DNA from: Pigoraptor chileana | Lineage: Eukaryota > Opisthokonta > Filasterea | Length of the DNA: 23,155 bases | Direction of reading: 5' to 3' | NCBI GenBank assembly: GCA_943704495.1 | Contig: CALSCR010002007.1 | Coordinates: forward strand, 1-23,155 | Shown: piece by piece, positions 14,748 through 23,155 of the stretch | Numbering within the stretch: the stretch's first letter is position 1 | Layout: every line of letters begins with the position of its first letter | Position numbers and translations under genes: made by a program | Notes under the pieces: generated by a model | What the model was told of the DNA's origin: nothing | Databases searched by the model: none | What the model saw: only the letters and a program-made list of their open reading frames with translations

Positions 14748-15246
14748 GGACAAAGTATTTTGTTTCTGCGACCATCAGTGCGCTCGAGTGAGACTAAGGC
14801 CTTTCCGTTTGTTAGTTCCGCTCGTGATTAAATGCATGCAGCTGATATTAAAGCACCCTCTGCCATTACACTCACCGATGCCGGCGCACAATGATTAGCT
14901 ATCCGACAATAAGCGCACGTCAGCCGTATCGACTGAACGGAAGCCAAATACATTGCACTACTGATGAGGGCACACACCGCACATGCAGTCAATTGGAAAT
15001 AAAGGATTGGAGTTCAAGAGACTGCGACCACGTGCGTCCTGTTGCCACACATGGGCAGAACGCACTGCACAGAGCTGAAGATTAGTGGCACATCCGATCG
15101 AAATCACACAATTCGCCTGACGGAGGCATTCTATAATGCACAATTGGCACAAACACAAGCAACGCACGCACGCACGCATAGCTCGCACGCCCACAACAAA
15201 TTAGCACACAAAACGCACACACACACGCAAATACACGCACACGATG

Positions 15247-16933
15247 TCACTGCAAGTTGAGCTGTCGATTGAGGTACGCATTGAACGAGGCGAGTTCCAT
15301 TGCCTCATCCCCCCTCTCTCCGCGCTCCTCCCCATCGTCATCGCCGTCACTGCCGTCATTTCCGTAAGCTTCGTCGTCACTGTCGTCACTGTCGTCACTG
15401 CCGTCACTGTCATGCACATCAAGCCCCTCTGCGCGCGCATCCATCGCCACTTTGCCCCCGTGCTGCGTGTAGTCTGTCTCCAGTCGCCGCAGCTGCTCCT
15501 CCCTCTCCTTCGCGAGGCGCGCGTCCTTCTCTGCACGCATGCGCTCCAACTCGGGCTTGTACTCCCTCGCATACTCGCCCGCAGCCTCATCCACCGCCCC
15601 AAAAAACTCGTCTATCCCCTCTCCCGTGACGGCAGACACGCCAACGGTTCTTAAGTTGGCGTAAAACTCGTCAAGAACGAGGGACATTGACCGCGCAAGG
15701 CTGCCCATGTAGCTCGTCTCTGCCGCAACGGCTTCCTGTGTTTCGCGTGAGTCAGTGAATGCGGGAGGAGTGAGTACGTGTGTGATTTTCGTGCGACTTT
15801 GAATTGCCGCATACAGAGTCTGGTGTGCACGTGCAAAAGAGGCAGGACTCACACACACATATACGCCCAACGCACACATTCACACAACAAACACACCGGG
15901 CAGGAGCACACGAACATACATTCATATATATAAACGCACAAACACACACACACACCTGGAATGCCTCCCAATCAGACATCCATTCCTTTGCGAATTCATG
16001 CGAGACCACGTCTGTTTTGTTGAACACAACAACAAAGGGAAGGCGCGTCTTGTACATAATGCTGCAGCAGTAGAGCATGTTCGACATGAATGTCACTGGG
16101 CTTGTGCACCGCGGTGTGTCGATAAGATACACCACAACGCACGGAAACGACGATGCGAGCGCCTCTGTTATTATGGCACCACTGGCAGACCACGTGAAGA
16201 TCTCAATCTGGCCGGGTGTGTCGACGAGAATGTAGTCTTGCTCGGGGGCGCGCTTCTCCACAAAGCCCAGCACCTTGTGTTTCATGAAAACATCATAGAT
16301 GTATGGGTATATGGGTGTATGTGTTGTGGGTGTGGGTGTGGGTGGGTGTGGGTGTGATGCAGAATTGAACGCAACCGTATGAGGGCTTTTGCTCCTTGCA
16401 ATGTGCGTCGGTTCGTGTTGATTGGATGAAAGACATCGAAAGCACCAACAATAACCATGCAACAACCATGCAACAGCCCTGCAACAATCAAAACAAAGGG
16501 CAAAGAAGGCACACAAACAGAGGACCCAAACGCGGTGCTCATCACGACATAGACATACCTGATCGAAGCGAGTTGTAAACAGATTGAGGGCCGTCAGAAT
16601 GCCTCCATTGGGCCCCAAATTGTACTGTTTCATGATCTCCTTGTAGTTGACGGTGTCCCGGATGTCAATGTTTGCGCCATAGGGAAGCTTACGCACGGCG
16701 GGATCGAGATTCAACACATAGCATGGCCGCTTGTGTTGGTGAAGATGCGAGTTCAGTCGCTGTCATACGGTTCACAGGGGATAGAACAGGAGAAGGGGAC
16801 GATTAACACCAGTCAAAGGATTGGTGTTGTGTGCGTTAGTGTCATGAGTGTATGTGTGTGTGTGTGTGTAATTGTGTGTGTGTGTGTGTGTGTGTGCGTG
16901 TGTGTGGCACACATGCACGCACTTGTACAACAT

Positions 16934-16969
<36 letters not shown>

Positions 16970-17276
16970 GATGAAAAATATATACAGACATACAACACGC
17001 AAACACACAAGCACACACACACACACAAGGATGTACTTTTGTTTCAGTGGTTAAGGGCTGCGACGTCTCTGACAACCGTATGCAGCAAATGAAAACAATG
17101 CGTGCACAAACCTGCATGAACGTGGTCTTGCCAGCACCCGCCATCCCGATCACAATCAAAACGGGAGGCTTTTTCTCGCTTCCACTCGGAGTATTACCGC
17201 CATCATTTGCAGTTGTATAACTTTCCGACACACTTTCTGCGGCCGCATTTTTGTCAGTTGTCGGTGTTGACGACAT
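15247..17276 (-). CDS. GPN1: GPN-loop GTPase 1 (XAB1/Npa3 type), four exons
   Basis: Small GTPase needed for RNA polymerase II assembly and nuclear import in yeast (Npa3) and human. Exons in transcription order: 17276-17112, 16759-16559, 16273-15956, 15735-15247. All are in phase 0, encoding 390 residues (human about 374). P-loop GMAGAGKT (44-51); GPN motif GPNGG (104-108); switch region [15 protein letters not shown] (140-154); NKTD (207-210). After the GTPase core comes a charged helix ([17 protein letters not shown]), then an acidic tail of repeated Ser-Asp-Asp and a hydrophobic end ([14 protein letters not shown]), as in GPN1 orthologues. The ~35-residue polar N-terminus is longer than in human. 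Another in-frame ATG at 17327 would add 17 Cys-containing residues; 17276 is preferred because it gives a typical length. The exon 3 acceptor (CACAAG before 16273) has no pyrimidine tract and was chosen by homology. Confidence 0.97.
15371..15411 (-). repeat. Nine-base coding minisatellite (Ser-Asp-Asp) in GPN1
   Basis: On the plus strand the unit is TCGTCACTG, repeated about four times with small changes. On the coding strand it gives the SDD-rich acidic tail of GPN1. Acidic tails are normal in this family; the tandem DNA repeat suggests the tail grows by slippage. Confidence 0.8.
16853..16972. repeat. TG, CA and TA microsatellites in GPN1 intron 1
   Basis: A TG run (about 16853-16907) is followed by a CA run (about 16931-16949) and a pure TA run (about 16949-16969). 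The three form a compound microsatellite inside the first intron. Confidence 0.9.
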
Positions 17277-17522
17277 ATTAATGCAACGTAAGCGATAATA
17301 GTCTGTGTTACAACAACAGCTGCTCACTATGCCACCACGATCCGCGAAAAAGTTTCTGAAATTGTACTAAACGCTGCGTTCAAATAGCGTGAAAGTAAAA
17401 TGAGTGGAAGTATCGACTGCAAAGAGGTTTGCCGAAAGTGAAATCGAACTCAGTTAATCGTTGCAATCTTCTTTTGTTGTGCGGCGTCAGTGCTGATCGC
17501 ACGTGCTGATGAAGTGGACTGG

Positions 17523-17532
17523 GTCACGTGAC
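17523..17532. promoter_or_regulatory. Perfect GTCACGTGAC palindrome upstream of GPN1
   Basis: This 10-base palindrome is the ideal form of the E-box found throughout the window, and matches the consensus bound by TFEB/MITF-type bHLH-Zip factors in animals (the CLEAR element). It lies in a divergent promoter region, so it could act on either flanking gene. Function is inferred. Confidence 0.5.
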
Positions 17533-18688
17533 AAGGGCAAGTATCCCTCACGATCATCAGTGTTCGGCCTCAGTGTTCATATTACTGGTACACAACGAAG
17601 CACATCCATCGTCGTACAGCAATTCGACTTTGTTCAATGCCACAATCAGACATGACGTTAACGCACGCACCACTTGTGAAGATCGGCTATGCGGGCGGAG
17701 TCAGTGTTTAATCAGCAGTGGATCTCCTTTTAGCGTCCCCTTGATGTCTCCTTCCACTGCGGACTATCACGGCAGGGCGAGACCTGCTCTTGCGAATTAT
17801 AACGGCATAGTTATATCTCTATGCTCTGCGCATCATGCAGTGTCGCTGGCTATTGCTCGTCTTGCAACGACCAATATTAGTCACAAGGCATCTTGACACA
17901 ATAAGTGCACTCGTACATGTGCATGAGGATATACCTTGAGTGCTTCGCTTTCACAGAGAAGTGATTGCTAAGTACGATGCAGTTTGCGTCTGTCCTCGCT
18001 TGGGGAGCTCCGTGCCAGAGGATTCCTAGTGCATATTTGAACCACAATTTCGGATTGTATATACCACACAAAGGTGTACGTAGACGGATTGATGCACACA
18101 GATCTTGATACGCAGCAACAAAATTAAAAAGACGAAATTAGAAACTGTTCATGTTAAATGTATGTATGTGTGTATTTTTGCACGGCGTACACAAGAAAGT
18201 GTTGGGCAACTCCATCTTCCAGGAATTACAACGGATGGACGGGGCTCCACTTGCGACGCAATCTGTTTTGTGCAAACGGTATCAGGGCGTGCAGTTGTGT
18301 TAAGTGCTTGAAAAACGAAGCAAAAAACACCTCACGTGTGTGGTGTGTGCCTTCAGGAGTTGTTGACAAAGGTTGTAATCACGGTGTTTTTGATTCAGTA
18401 ACACGGGAAAAACGTCCGAAGACGAGTTTCTGCATCATATGGCACGTAATAAAGCTATAGCACACTTCGATCATAATACAAATGCTCACCTTTCGCTTTC
18501 CTGTTTACAAAGGAGTGCATGCAGAAGTGAACTTATACGGATGTTTGCGACAGCTGCAGCGGGTGCCACATGGCCCCCCACCCCGGATGCTGCTGAGGCA
18601 CGTGATGCACTCCCGGAAAAAGCCACACGGCTGGGTGCGCATCGGACGGACCTAATCTAACTGACTAACTTTTATTAGTCGTCTGGCT

Positions 18689-18695
18689 TATAAAA
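18689..18695 (+). promoter_or_regulatory. Candidate TATA box of the alpha-galactosidase gene
   Basis: TATAAAA, 73 bases before the start codon at 18768. A start site about 30 bases downstream would leave a short leader. An in-frame ATG at 18741 would also be included in that transcript. Confidence 0.5.
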
Positions 18696-18767
18696 CGTGC
18701 AAAAAAGTGAACATACATATCGTCCTTTTTTGTCCCTTTGATGTGTATAAACTCTGACTGTTCAAAG

Positions 18768-19146
18768 ATGCAGTTGATTTCGTTAAAATTTGGATTGGCC
18801 GCGTGTTCGTACTTACTGAGCCTGAGCATAGTGCTCGGTGGATCGGGCGTTGCTGCATACAACAACGGCGCTGCATTGACTCCCCCCATGGGTTGGAGCA
18901 GTTGGAACACATTTGCGTGCAATGTGTCCGAGTCGTTGATTAAGGGCGTCGCGGACACAATGGTGGCCAATGGAATGCGAGACGCCGGTTACGTCTATGT
19001 TAATATTGATGTAAGTGCCTTCCACGCACACTGTGCCGACACACACTGCGCATCCTTACAAAGTTTTCTCTTCATGCACACGCAAGTGCACTCCCTGCCT
19101 GCCCACATTAGCACGTATTCCCTGATAAACGCACTATGCGCACGTA

Positions 19147-19182
<36 letters not shown>

Positions 19183-20649
19183 TTCACACACAAACACACA
19201 CAAACGCAAACACACATGCTCACGCGCACGCTCTACAACCACGCACCCACCCACACACTCACATGCATGACGGCTCATTCGCACCCGCGTACACTCCCAT
19301 TAATTGAAACTTGCAGGACTGCTGGATGCGTTGCAGTAACCGCAGCGATGACACGTGCCACTCGCCGGAGGATGGCCGGGACGAGTCAGGCCGCCTTGTT
19401 CCCGATCCCGCCCGCTTTCCCTCTGGCATGAAGGCGCTCGCAGACTACATTCACTCGCTCGGCATGAAGTTTGGCATGTATTCCTCGAGTGGCAAGACCA
19501 CATGCAGCTCCTTTGCAGGGAGTTGGCAGAATGAGGCCGTCGATGCCGAGACGTTCGCATCGTGGGGCGTGGATTTTCTCAAGCTGGACTGCTGTTCGTC
19601 GACAAAGGCTATGAAAGATATTGCGTACCCGGCAATGAGTGACGCTCTGAACAAGACAAACAGAGTGATTGTGTACAGCTGCGACACAGACGAACTGTTT
19701 GCGAATCCACTGCTTGCGCTTGAGTCGGGCGAGCGGCCGTATGCGTGGGGGCCGTCCAAGTGCAACATGATCCGCACTTCGTGGGTGGTTAGGGTTACGG
19801 TTACGGTCAGGATTGGCGTTGGCGTTTGCCGTGTGCGAAGAAGAGCTTGTTTCTTTGCGTGTGTGTTATAGCTATCATGGGCAGGGAGCATGCAAGACGC
19901 TGACTTGAATACTACATGTCATCCCCCCGCTTCCCCCCTCTCTCACACAAACAAACACGCACGCGGCACGCGCACACACACACATCACCCACCGACACAC
20001 GCACACACACATCACCCAATGACACACGCACACATACACATCACCCAATGACACGGCCGGCGGATGTCTTCCGCACAGGGGCGACATCAAGGACGACTGG
20101 TTCCGCGTCCTTCTCAACCTTGATCTCAACGATCACTGGTGGGATCTGACTGACATGGCTGCATACGCCGGCCCTGGTACCTGGAACGATCCCGACATGC
20201 TTGTGGTTGGGATGGGTAAGCTCTCGAAGGCACAATACCGCTCGCACTTTTTCCTGTGGGCGATAATGGCGGCGCCGCTTGTTGCAGGCAACGACGTGCG
20301 TGCAATGGACGCCGAGACGCTCGAGCTGCTCACTTCGCCGGAGGTCATTGCGGTCGACCAGGATTCTCTCGGCGTGCAGGGTAGGCGCCTGCGCTTTGGC
20401 CCCGTCGACGGACACGAGGTGTGGTACAAGCCACTGGCCGATGGGTCCCGCGCGGTCGTTTTCTTCAATCGCAGCCTGTTTGACGGCGCCAGGATATGTG
20501 TGTCGTATGCGGACATCGGGCTGCCGTCGGAAGCCGAGTGTGCGGTGCGCGACTTGCACGCGCGCAAGGACCTCGGGACAGCAAGGGGGTCGTTTTGTGG
20601 CAGCGGCATTGCGTCACGTGATTCGATGATCGTGAGGATTGCCTGCTGA
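18768..20649 (+). CDS. Secreted alpha-galactosidase, glycoside hydrolase family 27, three exons
   Basis: Retaining glycosidase that removes terminal alpha-linked galactose. Exons: 18768-19010, 19317-19780, 20079-20649, in phase, 425 residues. Residues 1-30 form a signal peptide (hydrophobic stretch then GSGVAA before YNNG). The GH27 entry motif LTPPMGWSSWNTF follows. NIDDCW spans the first junction. The nucleophile is Asp172 in FLKLDCC. The acid/base is Asp238 in RTSGDIKDDW, which spans the second junction and fixes the donor as TC/GTGGGT. GPGTWNDPDMLVVG and AAPLVAGNDVR are further family blocks, and the C-terminal beta domain ends in Cys. No ER-retention signal is visible, so the product is secreted or lysosomal. 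An in-frame ATG at 18741 would add nine polar residues before the signal peptide and is less likely. TGA is followed directly by a second TGA. Confidence 0.97.
19149..19202. repeat. (CA)n microsatellite in alpha-galactosidase intron 1
   Basis: A pure CA run of about 30 bases (19149-19178) continues as imperfect CA repeats to about 19202. Confidence 0.9.
19976..20054. repeat. Minisatellite in alpha-galactosidase intron 2
   Basis: Nearly three copies of a 27-29 base unit built on ATCACCCAATGACACACGCA. The ATCACCC core starts at 19984, 20011 and 20040. It ends 25 bases before the exon 3 acceptor at 20078/20079. Confidence 0.8.
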
Positions 20650-21239
20650 TGAGTGGGGCCGTACCGGACCCCAGTCCGATTAAGTCACGTGGCAGTGTTG
20701 TAGGGTACGCGGTCACGGCCGGCCCTTGTCAATACATGCAATGCAGTGCGCAGATCTCTCGGTCACGTGGTGCTGGCGGTCCGTTTGAAGGAAGTCTATG
20801 CGGTTGGGTTTAATATTGTTCAGTCAACATTGTCTGAGAGTGTTCGAACGGCACTTGGTGCTTCTTATTTTATTGCTGCCGCTCGTCTGCATGCAATGCA
20901 CCAATGCAGTATACTGCTAGTAGTAGTGCCTCGGAACAAATTAAAGTATGACTTGTGCGCGCGACTCTCGACTGACTGCCAAAGCTACAATCAACGCATG
21001 TGTCGATTACGATTACTCTACTTTAAGCAGTCATTCATTATGTGGCGCAACTTATTTTACAGTGACACCCAACAGACTGACCGCCCATTTTGATAGTGCT
21101 GTCCGCCGCCAACGGTGGTGACAGTCACAGAGTGTGCAGCCACTGAATGTAATGACTGAGCAAATCGCAGTTGAAGTTGTATTGAATCGCATTCACCCAT
21201 TAATGTAAATAACTGTCTGGACTGTGGTGAGTGTGAGTC
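20650..21239. other. Convergent intergenic region after alpha-galactosidase
   Basis: I see no gene. An imperfect GC hairpin (about 20654-20671) follows the stop codon. GTCACGTG occurs at 20683-20690 and 20762-20769. On the plus strand ATTAAA at 20940-20945 is a weak poly(A) signal for alpha-galactosidase. On the minus strand AATAAA at 20869-20874 is a candidate for the small secreted protein gene. If both are used, the two transcripts overlap at their 3' ends. Confidence 0.5.
20869..20874 (-). terminator. Candidate poly(A) signal AATAAA for the small secreted protein gene
   Basis: AATAAA on the minus strand, about 370 bases beyond the stop codon at 21240. It is the nearest canonical signal I found on that strand. 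Confidence 0.35.
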
Positions 21240-22434
21240 TCAACCAAGCGGCACCTCGACGAAGAAGGGCTCCATGTGCGCCCTGCACACAATGTTGCTC
21301 GTGGTGATGCCCACCATGCCCGCAATGCCCCCGGAGCCGGACTTGTCGGTCGTCGACCCGGGCCCCGCTCGCGTCACAATCGGTGTCACGGGTGACTCGC
21401 CGAGGCTGTCCGTGGACAGAACAACCTGCATATTAATTGTGTGAATGCGGTCATGGCAGGACGGTGCTGAGTCAAAGACAGGGTTTACGGCAACAAGACT
21501 TACAGTGTGGGAATCAATGCACAAAAAGTGCTACAGATCTACACTGTCGTGGCCACTGACAGATCGAAAGGCAACAAAAAGGCAAACAGGCTCCGGCAAT
21601 GAGACAGTAGGTCAAATCAATCACAATTGAAATCAAGCCAACCTTAGTGCTGCCATTCTGGAAAATGCGGAACACAAGATAGCTGGCGCCATCAATGGGA
21701 TTCAGAAAGTGGTATGCAAGCGCGACGCCCGTGTCCGCCAGGGGATTGAACGTGTACTTGCCCGCGCACGTGAGGAAACCACCGTTGGCTCCGTTCACAT
21801 CCTTCTTCAACGATTGGCACGAGAACGCGCGACTGTCGGAGTCTCCACCCGCGAATCCAATGGCGCCTCCAGAGATATCCTGCTTGCTGATGCAGTGGAT
21901 GCTAAAAGATCCTCCGTACGAGCGGTCGGGGTCTGCGCATGCATATGATGGAGACATGGCAAGTCTCATGCGTGTCAATGATGGCGCTTACAATAACTGA
22001 AGAACAACATCATACGCCCAATCGAGTTAGTGATACTTTCGCCGCGCAATATCGGATTTCAGCTGGTGTCATACGCCAGTGTTAATATCCGTGCTGATTT
22101 GAAGGACATTTTGGCTGTGTAATAGGACAAATTATGTTGACTGCATCTGTTGGCAATCGCTTTGAAGTTGTCGTGAAATGCATTGTGGGCCTCTTTGACT
22201 GTCAGTGGCCGGCGGATAACCAAGGTGCGACTCCGACCGAGAGAGTGTGATGTGAGCCGCCGCCGCGGTATCATTCAGACACGCCGTCAGTCATGACACC
22301 GCATGCCTCTGTTGGTCACGGGGTCAGTGGATTGAGAAGAGCACTGACATACCTTGCGTTGGGTTTGCGGATGCAATGGATGCCAGTGCTGCCACAATGG
22401 CCACCGTCGCAACGAAACGCGTCGACGACAACAT
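21240..22434 (-). CDS. Small secreted protein of unknown family, three exons
   Basis: I do not recognise the family. Exons in transcription order: 22434-22353, 21932-21643, 21425-21240. All are GT-AG and in phase, giving 185 residues. Residues 1-23 are a textbook signal peptide (MLSSTRFVATVAIVAALASI, then ASA before NPTQ), which supports the start. The mature part has four cysteines (SIHCIS, AFSCQS, LTCAG, NIVCRA), enough for two disulfides, and is rich in Gly, Ser and Thr with alternating hydrophobic residues, suggesting a beta fold. Visible segments include GAIGFAGGDSDSRAF, YTFNPLADTGVALAY and YLVFRIFQNGSTK. NGS is a possible N-glycosylation site. No membrane anchor or GPI-like tail is visible. 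The signal peptide, phase agreement and open exons support a real gene; the function is unknown. Confidence 0.8.
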
Positions 22435-23070
22435 TTTCCCGACTGCTCACGGCTTAATTACGCAGCGCTGAGCCCTCCGTATAAAGCAAGGACAACACTG
22501 AAAGATTACACTTATAATCAGCATTCTTTGTGGAGCCACGCAATGAAAGTCAACGGCACCCCCGGCGTCCGTCGGGACCGAACGACGGACTTGTCAAAGT
22601 TGTGACAGGAAGGAATGCACAACCATGAAAAATAAAAATCAGTGCCATACAAATCCGATAGTGAAGCGGTGTCTAATCAAATCGCGCGGGGTGAGCCTCA
22701 TTAAGGAAATTCACGTGCGGGTGCGGGTGTGGTCGGTTTGACCGGCGCACTGAGTACGGGGGACGGCCCTGTTACTGAGAGCCCTTGCTTGTTACTTGAA
22801 TGATCGCAGCAGTGGCCGTGGCTGTGCCCGCGGTGGATATGCCGTCCGACTTGTCTCATGAACCCATTCAGCTATATCAATCTCGGAAGGTCAACTTCAA
22901 GCGTATTTATTCGTACATTGAATCATAAAATCCGGGGTACCCGCGCAAAATGAAAACGCCACGTAACACTATTGAGTATTATTCGCTCAAAAACCCGCGT
23001 TCCCGCGGATGCGCTGCAGCACCCGGGTCGAGTCGCCTGACCGGCTGCCGAAAATGCCAGATCGCACAAA
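22435..23070. other. Region upstream of the small secreted protein gene, up to the 5S terminator
   Basis: This holds the promoter of the minus-strand gene ending at 22434 and the 3' flank of the 5S gene. There is a perfect hairpin at 22567-22590 and CACGTG at 22713-22718. TATAAA occurs only on the plus strand (about 22480), the wrong strand for the neighbouring gene. I see no open frame with recognisable content. Confidence 0.5.
22567..22590. repeat. Perfect 8-base-stem hairpin
   Basis: GTCCGTCG (22567-22574) and CGACGGAC (22583-22590) are exact reverse complements separated by eight bases. The element lies about 133-156 bases upstream of the small secreted protein's start codon. It could be an operator-like palindrome or a structured RNA segment; neither is shown. 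Confidence 0.7.
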
Positions 23071-23092
23071 AGATTAAAAAAAGAAAAATAAG
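23071..23092 (-). terminator. RNA polymerase III T-rich terminator of the 5S rRNA gene
   Basis: Read on the minus strand, runs of five T and then seven T follow directly after the mature 5S 3' end. Runs of four or more T on the coding strand are the known Pol III termination signal. Position and strand agree with the 5S gene. Confidence 0.85.
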
Positions 23093-23093
23093 A

Positions 23094-23155
23094 GGCTACA
23101 GCAAGTGGTATTCCCGCCTGGTCTCCCACGGCAGTACTGACCACTCTCGTCCCGG
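23094..23155 (-). rRNA. 5S ribosomal RNA, 3' half, cut by the window edge
   Basis: Read on the minus strand, the last 62 bases carry the conserved 3' half of eukaryotic 5S rRNA in the right order and spacing: GGTCAGTACT, then TGGGAGACC, then GGGAATACC, then GCTGTAGCCT at the 3' end. These correspond to the loop E / helix IV region and the closing strand of helix I. The 5' half, with the internal Pol III promoter, lies beyond 23155. A T-rich Pol III terminator follows immediately. The 5' end should begin close to AGGCTAC to pair with the visible 3' end. The exact mature 3' end is uncertain by one or two bases. Confidence 0.9.

Larger units (their letters stand above)
13348..15246. other. Long intergenic region: F-box gene promoter side and GPN1 3' side
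   Basis: I see no convincing gene in these 1.9 kb. Only short open frames occur, none with a recognisable motif or a good splice model. Towards the F-box gene there are GTCACGTG (13374-13381) and a pair of CACGTG boxes (13589-13594, 13596-13601). CCAAT occurs in GGCCAATCGG (about 14140-14149) and AGCCAATGGG (about 14169-14178). An inverted repeat lies at 14161-14192, alternating CATG runs at about 14312-14326 and a two-copy 25-base repeat at 14709-14747. GPN1 ends at 15247 with no obvious AATAAA on its strand. Confidence 0.6.
17277..18767. other. Divergent intergenic region between GPN1 and alpha-galactosidase
   Basis: The two flanking genes point away from each other, so this stretch should hold both promoters. 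CACGTG lies at 17500-17505, and a perfect palindrome GTCACGTGAC at 17523-17532, about 250 bases upstream of GPN1. CACGTG also occurs at 18333-18338 and 18599-18604. A TATA box (18689-18695) precedes the alpha-galactosidase start. The middle (about 17550-18600) is more AT-rich, with only short uninformative open frames; I see no gene in it. Confidence 0.6.

Noticed and set aside
14958-15003. CTGATGAG followed later by GAAA, like a hammerhead ribozyme core
   Set aside because: The sequence between the two motifs cannot form the required stem II, and no flanking stems I and III are evident.
17400-17460. GTTCGATTTC on the minus strand, similar to a tRNA B box
   Set aside because: No T-stem, acceptor stem or A box could be paired around it.
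17528-18660. Several open frames of 60-120 codons between GPN1 and alpha-galactosidase
   Set aside because: None shows a domain, signal peptide or consistent splice partners, and the region has non-coding-like composition.
20646-20690. Second CTGATGAG with a GC hairpin after the alpha-galactosidase stop
   Set aside because: The hairpin is imperfect and the GAAA that should follow stem II is missing. The CTGATGA is just the end of the coding sequence with its two stop codons.

Overview
The window is nuclear DNA from a eukaryote, probably a unicellular protist. Base composition looks near 50% GC. Genes are compact and split by GT-AG introns, most of which are packed with (TG)n/(CA)n runs. I cannot name the species. 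An opisthokont-type relative (for example a unicellular holozoan) would fit the human-like protein sequences, but that is inference. I saw no prophage, CRISPR array, insertion sequence or virus-like element.

Layout, left to right: biotin synthase (+, 338-2893, 6 exons); cytosolic-type lysyl-tRNA synthetase (+, 3722-7988, 12 exons); a large F-box/leucine-rich-repeat/TRAF-zinc-finger protein (-, 13347-8481, 8 exons including a 28-nt microexon); the GPN-loop GTPase GPN1 (-, 17276-15247, 4 exons); a secreted GH27 alpha-galactosidase (+, 18768-20649, 3 exons); a small secreted protein of unknown family (-, 22434-21240, 3 exons); and, running off the right edge, the 3' half of a 5S rRNA gene (-, about 23094-23155) with a T-rich Pol III terminator. 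Every gene model was assembled by joining exons whose splice phases agree and whose joined protein reads through conserved motifs.

The genes are unrelated single-copy housekeeping or accessory genes, not an operon. BioB makes biotin, probably in mitochondria. KRS charges tRNA-Lys. The F-box protein is a predicted SCF-type ubiquitin-ligase adaptor. GPN1 helps assemble and import RNA polymerase II. The alpha-galactosidase cleaves terminal alpha-galactose outside the cell or in a lysosome-like compartment.

Most notable: (1) the F-box + LRR + TRAF-type zinc-finger architecture in one protein; (2) a Gly/Cys-rich tail on biotin synthase; (3) strong over-representation of CACGTG, particularly CACGTGAC/GTCACGTG, in promoters, introns and exons; (4) introns whose acceptors sit at the end of (GT)n or (CA)n runs; (5) a 5S rRNA gene next to protein-coding genes.
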